Source of the DNA: an uncultured Mediterraneibacter sp.
GTDB taxonomy: Bacteria > Bacillota > Clostridia > Lachnospirales > Lachnospiraceae
NCBI GenBank assembly: GCA_944384505.1
Contig: CALWTQ010000003.1
Location: 50,056 to 114,055, forward strand
Direction: 5' to 3'
Length of the DNA: 64,000 nt
Each line of letters begins with the position of its first letter. Positions within the stretch are counted from its first letter, which is position 1. The notes beneath the pieces are model-generated. The model ran no database searches. It was not told the DNA's origin and saw only the letters and a program-made list of their open reading frames with translations. Shown here in pieces: positions 8,329-16,094 of this stretch. The position numbers and the translations under genes are program-made.

Positions 8329-9071
8329 CCTGTGCGATGAGGAAAACGATATTGTACCGCATTTTATTTTATGCCATCGGGCTTCTGGTTCTGGCACTGG
8401 GACTGACGCTGAATACAAAGACCGGGCTGGGCGTTTCCCCGATTATCTCTGTGGCGTACAGTATTTCCGTTATCTTTGACCACAATTTCGGCAATATGAC
8501 GCTGGCGCTGTACAGTGTTTTTGTGGTCATTGAGATGGTTCTGCACCTGATCCGGGAGAGACGTTACTCAAAAGAGGATGGAGGAGCTCTGAAAAATGCG
8601 GGCAGGAAGGATCTGAAACTGATTTTTCTGATGGATTTTCTGCAGATCCCGCTCAGTATTGTGTTTACCCGTTTTCTGAATGTATTTTCCGCTGTGATTC
8701 CGGAGCTGTATTCTGATGGGAAGAGCACGGCAGGGGAGATGGCAGTGCGAGTGATCTTTCTGATCATTGCCATTATTCTTACAGGGATCGGAGCCGCCAT
8801 GTCTCTGAACATGAGAATTGTTCCTAATCCGGGCGATGGAATCGTCCAGGCTATTGCTGACACCATGCATAAGAGCGTGGGATTTACGAAGAACTGTTTT
8901 GATCTGACGAATATTACGATAACAATTATATTAAGCTTCACTTTCGCTGGTCATCTCGAGGGAGTGGGCGCAGGGACGATTCTCGCCATGGTCGGCGTGG
9001 GGAGAACCATTGCTGTATTTAATCATTTCACTTACGAAAAGATAAGAACGCTTTCAGGAGTGGAAGAATAG
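8325..9071 (+). CDS. YczE/YitT-like integral membrane protein
   Basis: Multi-pass membrane protein of about 248 aa. Visible segments include YRILFYAIGLLVLALGLTLN, a pass ending in MVLHLI, a VIFLIIAIILTGIGAAMSL pass, and two more near ITITIILSFTFAGHL and GTILAMVGVGRTIAVF. The LGVSPIISVAYSIS and NPGDGIVQAIAD segments are typical of the YczE family, whose transported substrate is not established. I chose the ATG overlapping the gldA stop (ATGA) because of coupling; an ATG at 8337 is also possible. Position suggests co-expression with gldA. Confidence 0.8.
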   Translation: MTCAMRKTILYRILFYAIGLLVLALGLTLNTKTGLGVSPIISVAYSISVIFDHNFGNMTLALYSVFVVIEMVLHLIRERRYSKEDGGALKNAGRKDLKLIFLMDFLQIPLSIVFTRFLNVFSAVIPELYSDGKSTAGEMAVRVIFLIIAIILTGIGAAMSLNMRIVPNPGDGIVQAIADTMHKSVGFTKNCFDLTNITITIILSFTFAGHLEGVGAGTILAMVGVGRTIAVFNHFTYEKIRTLSGVEE

Positions 9072-9084
9072 CTGGAAAGAAAGC

Positions 9085-9115
9085 AGGGCCGGGATTTGTT
9101 AGGAATCCCGGCCCT
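9085..9115. terminator. Intrinsic terminator between converging yczE-like and lacI-type genes
   Basis: A 12-bp perfect GC-rich stem (9085-9096 with 9104-9115) has a 7-nt loop. The trailing T-run is weak (TTATT), but it is the only strong hairpin between the two converging units. Confidence 0.75.
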
Positions 9116-9151
9116 TATTGACTTGGAATCAGTTTATACTGATATGTGTTT

Positions 9152-10177
9152 TCACGCGGTTGTATCTCTCCGGATCAGAATCGGAGCGATGACCTTATGT
9201 ATCGGTTCTTTCAGTGGCTCCGGGCGCCGTTTCTTGCGCTCTTCCATCTGGGCGGAAAGGAGCTTCATGGCTTCATTTGCGATTACGGAGATCTGCTGGC
9301 CTACAGTGCTTGTAGGGATGACAGCCTCTCTGGAGATGGGCGAGTTATCAAACCCTATGATCTGGTAGGTATCAGGAAGTTTTCCATATTTCTGGAACAG
9401 GATGTTGAGAAGTACATTGGCATGGGTATCATTGGGCATGAAGATCCCCTTCTTTTTGTCTGGATATTTTTTCTCCAGCCGTTCTTCCAGCTGGAGGATT
9501 CCGGCTCTGTTTTCGTCAAACGTGTTTCCGATATCGGTCAGAATCAGCTCATAGGGAAGCTGGTATTCTTCGCAGATATCCACAAAGCCGCGGATACGTC
9601 CAAAGGCCGGTGAGGTATCCTGGATTTTTCCGTTTACATGAATGAGGATATCGCAGCTGCTCTTCCTTAATAGGCTGGCCGCCTGTACTCCGCCCATATA
9701 GTTGTCCGTATTGACACTGGAGATATACTGGTCCTCCCGTTCGATTCCTACGATGGGGACGTTATAAGAGGCAAGCTCCTTTGAAGGAATGGTAGGACTG
9801 AGAACGATCATTCCTTCGATGTTATAGGCGAGCAGTTCTTCAATATATTTCCGTTCAATGTCAGCTTTCGCATTGCCGGCAAAGACGAGAAACTTGTATC
9901 CGTATGTCTCATATGTGGCCAGAATCTGATTGAGCATTTCTGAATAATAGTGCATATATAGATTTGGAATAATGATTCCGACAAACTCGGTTTTCCCGCT
10001 GGCAAGGATGCGCCCCACTTTATTTTCCTTATAGTCAAGCTTTACCAGCGCGTCGGCGATCTTCTGCTGGTTCTCGAGAGTAAGAGAATCCGGATTGTTG
10101 AAGTACCGGGATATGGTTGTTTTTGAAAAACCGGTATATGACGCAATATCCGCAAATGTGACTTTCTTTGACTTCAT
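9152..10177 (-). CDS. LacI-family repressor of the sucrose/fructan locus
   Basis: LacI/GalR regulator: N-terminal helix-turn-helix VTFADIASYTGFSKTTISRYFN, hinge around residues 45-60, then a periplasmic-binding-protein-like sugar sensor containing NYMGGVQAA and GFDNSPIS. Translation should begin at 10177 (MKSKKVTF). The upstream in-frame extension lacks LacI features, and AAGGAG lies 10 nt before this ATG. It is divergent from the ABC transporter and GH32 genes, and the gap holds two ACCGGT-type operators. It probably represses that unit in the absence of sugar. Confidence 0.93.
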   Translation of the reverse strand: MKSKKVTFADIASYTGFSKTTISRYFNNPDSLTLENQQKIADALVKLDYKENKVGRILASGKTEFVGIIIPNLYMHYYSEMLNQILATYETYGYKFLVFAGNAKADIERKYIEELLAYNIEGMIVLSPTIPSKELASYNVPIVGIEREDQYISSVNTDNYMGGVQAASLLRKSSCDILIHVNGKIQDTSPAFGRIRGFVDICEEYQLPYELILTDIGNTFDENRAGILQLEERLEKKYPDKKKGIFMPNDTHANVLLNILFQKYGKLPDTYQIIGFDNSPISREAVIPTSTVGQQISVIANEAMKLLSAQMEERKKRRPEPLKEPIHKVIAPILIRRDTTA

Positions 10178-10234
10178 AGTATCTGTGCTCCTTATCCATA
10201 AACGCAGACTGCATTTATACATTTCGACAGCTAT

Positions 10235-10264
10235 AGTATATCAGAAAGAAGGCTGGATAATCAA
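10235..10264 (-). promoter_or_regulatory. Promoter of the LacI-family gene
   Basis: On the minus strand, TTGATT (10259-10264), an 18-nt spacer and TATACT (10235-10240). The adjacent AACCGGTT pair at 10271-10290 lies just upstream of the -35, consistent with autoregulation. Confidence 0.65.
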
Positions 10265-10270
10265 TAAAGT

Positions 10271-10290
10271 AACCGGTTATGAAACCGGTT
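10271..10290. promoter_or_regulatory. LacI-type operator O1
   Basis: AACCGGTT occurs twice (10271-10278 and 10283-10290), separated by ATGA. The CG-centred palindrome fits LacI/GalR operators. A similar pair recurs at 10395-10413. Confidence 0.75.
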
Positions 10291-10354
10291 TTGTGAAATG
10301 TGTACAGAAATCGTATCTTAAAAATAGGACATATGCCGAAACCGGAATTTCGTG

Positions 10355-10383
10355 TTGACACCGGGAGGTGTACAGAGTATTAT
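10355..10383 (+). promoter_or_regulatory. Promoter of the sugar ABC / GH32 unit
   Basis: TTGACA (10355-10360), 17-nt spacer and TATTAT (10378-10383): near consensus. Operator O2 begins 11 bp after the -10 box, so a repressor bound there would cover the start point. Confidence 0.85.
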
Positions 10384-10394
10384 TTTAGTAAAGG

Positions 10395-10413
10395 AACCGG
10401 TTACTTAACCGGT
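10395..10413. promoter_or_regulatory. LacI-type operator O2 over the transcription start
   Basis: AACCGGTT (10395-10402), a short ACTT spacer and AACCGGT (10407-10413) repeat the arrangement of O1. About 120 bp separates O1 and O2, which would allow looping. Confidence 0.75.
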
Positions 10414-10441
10414 AATGCAAATATAAAAAGGAGGAGACGGG

Positions 10442-11764
10442 ATGAAAAAACGACTGCTGTGCCTGCTGGGAATTGTTCTTGCCGCTGCCTGTGTTACAGG
10501 ATGCCAGCAGAAGGATCCCAAGCCGGGTGAGGTCGCCGGATACGACGAGGGGGAGGAGTACCTTTCCATATGGGTTCACTCGATTGAGGATACGGAGGAA
10601 GGCCAGGCGTACAGAGAATCGGTGGAAACTTTTAATGAGGCTTATGACGGAAAGTACTTTGCGGATATTGAGTTTGTTCCGAGAAATGACAGTGGAGGCG
10701 GTTACTCAGACAAAGTAAATGCGTCGGTTATGGCGGGCGGCCTGCCGGATGTGCTTACTGTGGACGGGCCGAATGTATCAGCCTATGCGGCCAACGGGAT
10801 CATACAGCCGCTGGCAGAATTAACAGAGGAAGAAGAAAGTGAGTATCTTCCGTCAATCATAGAACAGGGTACGGTAAATGATGAGCTATATGCCCTGGGT
10901 GTGATGGAGTCAAGTGTTGGGTTTTACTATAATAAAGATATCATAGAAGAAGCCGGAATAGAGATCCCGGACGCGGACGATCCGTGGACATGGTCCGAGT
11001 TCCTGGACATGCTGGAGGAACTCAAACCGATGATGGATGAGATGGGCGGCTATCCTCTGGATATGACCTTCCCTGTGGGAGAGACAAGTATATATTACTT
11101 CGCTCCTTTCGTGTGGTCAGGAGGAGGCGAGCTGGTCAGTGACGACGGGCTTACAGTGGACGGCTACTTCAATTCAGAGCAGACCGCGGCGGCTATGGAA
11201 TATTTCCGGACTATCGTGGAGAATGGTTATATGTCAGAGGCCCCCATTGACCATCTCTTTGAGAGTGGGAGAGCAGCTTTCAAGTTTGACGGAGCGTGGG
11301 AGGTCAACACGGTATACACCAGTTATCCGGATATTAATCTGGGAGTTGCTCCCTATATCGTCAGTGACAATTGGGAGGGAGAAGCGTATACTCCTACAGG
11401 TTCGTGGGCGTTTGCGGCTTCCTCGGAGACGAAAGACATCGAGGGCGCGACAGAGCTGGTGAAGTGGATGAGCGGCGTGGACAGCGGAATCCGGATCTGG
11501 GAGATGACGAAGAACTTCCCGTCTACATATGAGGCGTTTGAGAACATTGATGTGTTCCAGACGGATGAGAATTACAGCGCTTTGTACGAGCAGCTGAGCA
11601 ACTACGGGCATCCGAGACCGAAGACTCCGGTGTATCCGCAGGTGAGCACCTGCTTCCAGGAGGTGCTGGAGAGTGTAGCCTTAAGCGGGAAGGATGTAAA
11701 CGAAGAGCTTGACAAGGCTGTGGAACGTATTGATGCAAAACTGGAACGTTATACGAGGGAATAA
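10442..11764 (+). CDS. Sugar ABC transporter substrate-binding lipoprotein
   Basis: Extracellular family 1 sugar-binding protein (440 aa) tethered to the membrane. The signal peptide is MKKRLLCLLGIVLAAA and the lipobox is CVTGC with the lipidated Cys at 21. The mature part has the usual two-lobed pattern, with VMAGGLPDVLTVDG, VGFYYNKDIIEEAGI and GRAAFKFDGAWEV. AAGGAGG precedes the ATG. It is the first gene of a five-gene unit ending with a GH32 enzyme, so the likely ligand is sucrose or short fructo-oligosaccharides. The ligand is inferred from context. Confidence 0.93.
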   Translation: MKKRLLCLLGIVLAAACVTGCQQKDPKPGEVAGYDEGEEYLSIWVHSIEDTEEGQAYRESVETFNEAYDGKYFADIEFVPRNDSGGGYSDKVNASVMAGGLPDVLTVDGPNVSAYAANGIIQPLAELTEEEESEYLPSIIEQGTVNDELYALGVMESSVGFYYNKDIIEEAGIEIPDADDPWTWSEFLDMLEELKPMMDEMGGYPLDMTFPVGETSIYYFAPFVWSGGGELVSDDGLTVDGYFNSEQTAAAMEYFRTIVENGYMSEAPIDHLFESGRAAFKFDGAWEVNTVYTSYPDINLGVAPYIVSDNWEGEAYTPTGSWAFAASSETKDIEGATELVKWMSGVDSGIRIWEMTKNFPSTYEAFENIDVFQTDENYSALYEQLSNYGHPRPKTPVYPQVSTCFQEVLESVALSGKDVNEELDKAVERIDAKLERYTRE

Positions 11765-11767
11765 AGC

Positions 11768-12667
11768 ATGAAGAAAAAGAATTCAATTATGGGAATGGCG
11801 TTTTTCGGTCCCGCGCTGGTGCTGCTGACCATCTTCTTATTCCTGCCGATGCTGCTGACGCTGGGATTCAGCTTCACGGATTACTTCGCACTGAATCCGG
11901 AACTGACGCATTTCGTAGGACTGGAAAACTATATTAATATTTTCAAGGACGAACTGTTCGTCCAGTCATTTTTAAACACGGTTAAGTTTGTAATCATCAT
12001 TGTACCGCTCCAGTGCGGCGGGGCCCTGCTCCTGGCACTGGCAATCAACAAGGCGGCGCACTGTAAGAAATATTTCAAAGTGGCGTTTTTCGTGCCGGTG
12101 GTTATGTCCCTGGCCGTTGTATCCACTCTGTGGATGCAGATATACAGCCCGGAGGGAATCTTAAATACTCTGCTGGCAAACTTTGGAATTGACCCACAGC
12201 CCTTTATCCACAGCGCGGATCAGGCGCTGCCGTCCATCGCTATTATGAGCGTATGGCAGGGTGTCGGATACCAGATGATCATATTCCTGGGAGGACTGCA
12301 GAATATCAATCCCGCGCTGTACGAGGCGGCGGAGATGGATCATGCGAGCGGCTGGCAGAAGTTTAAGGACATCACGCTTCCGGAGCTGAAGCCACTGTGT
12401 GTCTTCGTGTTTATCACAGTGACCATCGGAGCCTTCCGTATGCTGGTTCAGCCAATGGTAATGACCGGCGGAGGCCCGGATCATTCTACATACACAATCG
12501 TGTACGATATTTACGAGACAGGCACCGTCAACTGGGAGATGGGACTTGCATCAACAATGGCAATTGTATTTACAGTATTCGTGGTGATTCTGACAATCAT
12601 CCAGAACGTACTGACAAAAGACAGGGAGGGAAGAAAGCATGTTCACAAAAAAGCAAAGGCGAATTAA
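11768..12667 (+). CDS. Sugar ABC transporter permease (MalF-like)
   Basis: Six-pass inner-membrane permease of the CUT1 sugar family, 299 aa. The conserved EAA loop, which contacts the ATPase, is EAAEMDHASGWQKFKDITLPEL. Membrane segments include GPALVLLTIFLFLPMLLTL and VAFFVPVVMSLAVVSTLW. It starts 3 bp after the binding-protein gene and overlaps the next permease by 29 bp, so the two are translated together. Confidence 0.94.
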   Translation: MKKKNSIMGMAFFGPALVLLTIFLFLPMLLTLGFSFTDYFALNPELTHFVGLENYINIFKDELFVQSFLNTVKFVIIIVPLQCGGALLLALAINKAAHCKKYFKVAFFVPVVMSLAVVSTLWMQIYSPEGILNTLLANFGIDPQPFIHSADQALPSIAIMSVWQGVGYQMIIFLGGLQNINPALYEAAEMDHASGWQKFKDITLPELKPLCVFVFITVTIGAFRMLVQPMVMTGGGPDHSTYTIVYDIYETGTVNWEMGLASTMAIVFTVFVVILTIIQNVLTKDREGRKHVHKKAKAN

Positions 12668-13490
12668 CTGGATTCTGGTAGCTGTGCTGCTGGTTCTGTC
12701 CGTATTCTTCCTGTTCCCGGTGATCTGGATGCTGGCTAATTCCTTTAAACCGGACGCGGCGATCACTGCGGATATGAACTCCATCGCGGCATTTATCCCG
12801 CCGGCGCCGGACGGAAACTTCTTTGAAAATTATGTATCAATTATAACGAATACAAGCTTCCTGAGATATATGGGAAATACTCTTCTCTACGCGGCGATCC
12901 TGATCGTCCTGAGCATCATAGTAAACGGCCTTGCAGGGTATGCTCTTGCAAAGATCAACTTCCCGTTCAGGGATCAGTGGCTTATGATTATTATTATGCT
13001 GCTGATCGTGCCGACAGAGACTGTAATCACGATTCACTTTCTGATTATTGCGAAGGCAGGACTTTTAAATACGATTGTCGGATATATTCTGCCGCTGATC
13101 GTGAACCCGTTTAATATCTACTTGTTCCGCCAGGTGTTCGTAAGCCTGCCGGATGATGTATATGAAGCGGCTCAGCTTGATTTCTGCGGACCGGTGAAAT
13201 ACTTCTTCACCATGGTTCTGCCGATGTCAAAGACAGTGGTTGCGACTGTCAGCGTATTTACATTCCTGAATGTATGGAACGACTATCTCTGGCCGTCACT
13301 GGTATTTACATCCAGCGATCTTCTGACAGCTCAGATCGGTCTGAACTCCATTACATCCAATGAGAATACGACCATGGGACAGACACTTGCGGTAATCACT
13401 CTTGTTACGATACCGGTTATTATCATCTACTCACTGTTCTCGAAACAGATTGTGGAAGGCGTAACATCAACAGGTTCAAAGGAAGGATAA
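12639..13490 (+). CDS. Sugar ABC transporter permease (MalG-like)
   Basis: Second permease of the heterodimer, 283 aa. The first helix is WILVAVLLVLSVFFLFPVIW. The EAA loop YEAAQLDFCGPVKYFFTMVLPM is in the C-terminal half. GGAGGG lies ahead of the ATG inside the end of the previous gene. It ends 4 bp before the ATPase gene. Confidence 0.94.
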   Translation: MFTKKQRRINWILVAVLLVLSVFFLFPVIWMLANSFKPDAAITADMNSIAAFIPPAPDGNFFENYVSIITNTSFLRYMGNTLLYAAILIVLSIIVNGLAGYALAKINFPFRDQWLMIIIMLLIVPTETVITIHFLIIAKAGLLNTIVGYILPLIVNPFNIYLFRQVFVSLPDDVYEAAQLDFCGPVKYFFTMVLPMSKTVVATVSVFTFLNVWNDYLWPSLVFTSSDLLTAQIGLNSITSNENTTMGQTLAVITLVTIPVIIIYSLFSKQIVEGVTSTGSKEG

Positions 13491-13494
13491 GAAG

Positions 13495-14595
13495 ATGAGT
13501 TTCATAGAATTTAAAAATGTATGTAAAATGTATCCCGGTTCAGACAAAAACACAGTGGACAATTTTAATCTGAATATAGAAGAAAAAGAGTTTATCGCCT
13601 TTGTAGGCCCCTCCGGATGCGGCAAGTCAACAACGCTGCGCATGATAGCGGGATTTGAAGAGATCACAGGCGGAGAACTCTACATAGACGGAAAGAAAGT
13701 CAATGATGTGGCGCCCAGAGACAGAGGGATCGCTATGGTATTTCAGAATTACGCCCTCTATCCGCATATGACCGTGGAGAAGAACATCGGGTACGGCCTG
13801 AAAAATATGAAGATGCCTGCAGATCAGATTAAGCAGAAAGTAGACTGGGCCATCAAGATACTTGGCCTTGAAGAATACCGGTACCGCAAGCCGAAGAACC
13901 TCTCCGGCGGACAGCGTCAGAGAGTTGCGCTGGGACGTGCCATTGTAAAGAACTCCAAAGTGTTCCTCATGGACGAGCCGCTCTCCAACCTGGACGCGAA
14001 GCTCCGTGTCAGCATGAGGACAGAGATCAGCAAACTTCACAGACAGATCGGCGCGACGACGATTTACGTTACCCATGACCAGGTGGAGGCCATGACTATG
14101 GCGGACCGCATTGTCATTATGAAAGAGGGCGTGATCCAGCAGGTAGGAAAGCCCATGGAACTTTACGACCATCCGAAGAATCAGTTCGTGGCCGGATTTA
14201 TCGGATCTCCGCAGATGAATTTCTTTGACGTGACAGTGGAGAAAGACACAGTAAGATTTACGGATGGAAGCACGCTGACCCTGTCAGAGGGAATGCTGAA
14301 AAAGCTGAACGGACGCCAGGGGGAGATGATTCTCGGAATCCGGGGCGAGGACATCAAGATGGACGCCCAGAATATGGAGATCAACAGCGCGAATAAGCAG
14401 CATGCGGTTATTACAGATACAGAAGTCATGGGAAATGAGAACAACCTGTATTTTAATTTCGGAGGAACTCAGGCAGTGGCAAGGGTTTCCAAGTACGAGA
14501 TCAGCCAGATCGGCGACAGGATCAATTTCGTGTTCATGCCGTCAAAGATGCACTTCTTTGATAAAGAAACCGGAGTAAACTATACAGAAATGTAG
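13495..14595 (+). CDS. Sugar ABC transporter ATPase (MsmK/UgpC type)
   Basis: Nucleotide-binding subunit (366 aa) that drives the MalFG-like permeases. Walker A is GPSGCGKST (about residues 38-46), the signature is LSGGQRQRVALGRA, Walker B is VFLMDEPLSNLDA, and the switch His is in YVTHDQVEAM. The C-terminal 130 residues form the regulatory OB-fold (TOBE) domain of CUT1 ATPases. In some Firmicutes one such ATPase serves several sugar systems; here it is encoded inside the operon. Confidence 0.95.
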   Translation: MSFIEFKNVCKMYPGSDKNTVDNFNLNIEEKEFIAFVGPSGCGKSTTLRMIAGFEEITGGELYIDGKKVNDVAPRDRGIAMVFQNYALYPHMTVEKNIGYGLKNMKMPADQIKQKVDWAIKILGLEEYRYRKPKNLSGGQRQRVALGRAIVKNSKVFLMDEPLSNLDAKLRVSMRTEISKLHRQIGATTIYVTHDQVEAMTMADRIVIMKEGVIQQVGKPMELYDHPKNQFVAGFIGSPQMNFFDVTVEKDTVRFTDGSTLTLSEGMLKKLNGRQGEMILGIRGEDIKMDAQNMEINSANKQHAVITDTEVMGNENNLYFNFGGTQAVARVSKYEISQIGDRINFVFMPSKMHFFDKETGVNYTEM

Positions 14596-14694
14596 TCCGG
14601 ACCGCTGCGGGAGAGATTACGCGCAGCAGCAATTCAGCCTTGCGGCATCCTGAATGGAGGAACTGTTAAGAAAACTATGAGACCTGGAGGAAGT

Positions 14695-16017
14695 ATGAAG
14701 AGACAGCGACTACACTTAAAAGCGCCGGATAACTGGGTAAACGACCCGAACGGCTTTATATACTACAAAGGATACTACCATCTGTTTTATCAGTATTTTC
14801 CATATGGACCGCGGTGGGGAACCATGCACTGGGGACATGCGGTAAGCCGGGATCTGGTAACATGGGAGCACAGAGGGATCGCACTGCATCCTTCTGTGAG
14901 AGAAGACAGGAACGGATGCTTTTCCGGAAGCGCTATTGAGGAAGACGGGAAGCTTTGCCTTGTCTATACAGGTGTGCGGTATGAAGTGGTCAATCCGGAA
15001 GATCCCCATACCTGTCTGGATGAGCAGTTTGAATCCGCTCAGCTAATGATCATTTCAGAGGACGGGGACCACTTTGACAACCAGAATGGCAAAGAGGTCA
15101 TCATCCCGCCGCTTACGGATCCGGAGATCGGAGACCGGACCCATACGAGAGATCCGAAGATCTGGCGGGGAAAGGACGGCTGGTATCTGATCCTTGGAAG
15201 CACAGTAAGAGAGCAGTACGGGGAAGTTCTGTTCTACCAGAGTAAGGATCTTCACAATTGGACCTATCGGAACAAGGCCTGGAAAGGCCCGGACTACGGA
15301 TGGATGTGGGAGTGCCCGGATCTGTTTAGGACAGCGGAAGGATATGTGCTTGTAGTTTCGCCGATGGGCCTTCTTAAGAATGGAGAAAAGGAAAAGAATC
15401 AGTCCGTATGTTTTCCGGTGGAGTTTGACGAAACGTCATGTGAAATGAGGATACCGGATGAATATCAGTTCGTGGATTACGGTCTGGATCTCTATGCGCC
15501 GCAGACTACGACGGACGCGGAAGGCAGAAGAGTTATGGAGGCGTGGATTCGTATGCCCAGGCCGACGAAAGAGGGATGGATCGGAATGTTCTGTTCACCG
15601 AGAGTAGTTGAGAGAAAAGGAGATCACATCTACTTCCATATGCATCCGAATCTGAAAAATGCCAATTCCAGAAAGATCAGTGATGTATCTGAGGCTTCCG
15701 ATGAAGGGTATATGGCAGTGTTTGACCTGGAAGAAGGGGAGACTGCGGAGATCGGCGGATTCATCATCAAGAGGGAGAATGGACGGATCATAACAGACCG
15801 CACGAACGTGTATCCTGCCTTTGAGGGGGCTCACCTCGTCTCTGAGACTCCTGAGATAAAGGATGGAAACCGCCTGGAAGTGCTGGTGGATCAGAATCTG
15901 GTGGAAGTATATATCAACGATGGAGAATACGTGATCAGCAATGCAGTGTATGGGATCGGAGAGACGATCTCAGTAAGCGGAGAAAAAGAGATACAGCTGT
16001 ATACAATGGCAGAGTGA
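14695..16017 (+). CDS. Glycoside hydrolase family 32 beta-fructosidase (sucrose/fructo-oligosaccharide hydrolase)
   Basis: Hydrolyses terminal beta-fructosyl bonds in sucrose or fructo-oligosaccharides. All three GH32 signature residues are visible: nucleophile Asp17 (WVNDPNG), transition-state stabiliser Asp153 (RDPKIW) and acid/base Glu206 (ECPDLF). A five-bladed propeller is followed by the C-terminal beta-sandwich (LEVLVDQNLVEVYIND). No signal peptide is present, so it acts on imported sugar in the cytoplasm. I start at 14695, 4 nt after GGAGG; the ATG at 14677 has a poorer site. A GH32 with an ABC importer rather than a PTS suggests unphosphorylated substrate. Confidence 0.93.
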   Translation: MKRQRLHLKAPDNWVNDPNGFIYYKGYYHLFYQYFPYGPRWGTMHWGHAVSRDLVTWEHRGIALHPSVREDRNGCFSGSAIEEDGKLCLVYTGVRYEVVNPEDPHTCLDEQFESAQLMIISEDGDHFDNQNGKEVIIPPLTDPEIGDRTHTRDPKIWRGKDGWYLILGSTVREQYGEVLFYQSKDLHNWTYRNKAWKGPDYGWMWECPDLFRTAEGYVLVVSPMGLLKNGEKEKNQSVCFPVEFDETSCEMRIPDEYQFVDYGLDLYAPQTTTDAEGRRVMEAWIRMPRPTKEGWIGMFCSPRVVERKGDHIYFHMHPNLKNANSRKISDVSEASDEGYMAVFDLEEGETAEIGGFIIKRENGRIITDRTNVYPAFEGAHLVSETPEIKDGNRLEVLVDQNLVEVYINDGEYVISNAVYGIGETISVSGEKEIQLYTMAE

Positions 16018-16045
16018 AAATGTAATCGTAATAAGGAATAAATCG

Positions 16046-16088
16046 CAGGCGCGCCGCACAGGAGAAAATCCTCAGTGCGGCGCGCCTG
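16046..16088. terminator. Intrinsic terminator shared by GH32 and the converging ABC permease gene
   Basis: A 14-bp GC-rich stem (16046-16059 with 16075-16088) has a smaller AGGA/TCCT stem in its loop. It is followed by TTTGATTT on the plus strand, with an A/T-rich flank on the other side. It lies between converging genes. Confidence 0.88.
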
Positions 16089-16094
16089 TTTGAT

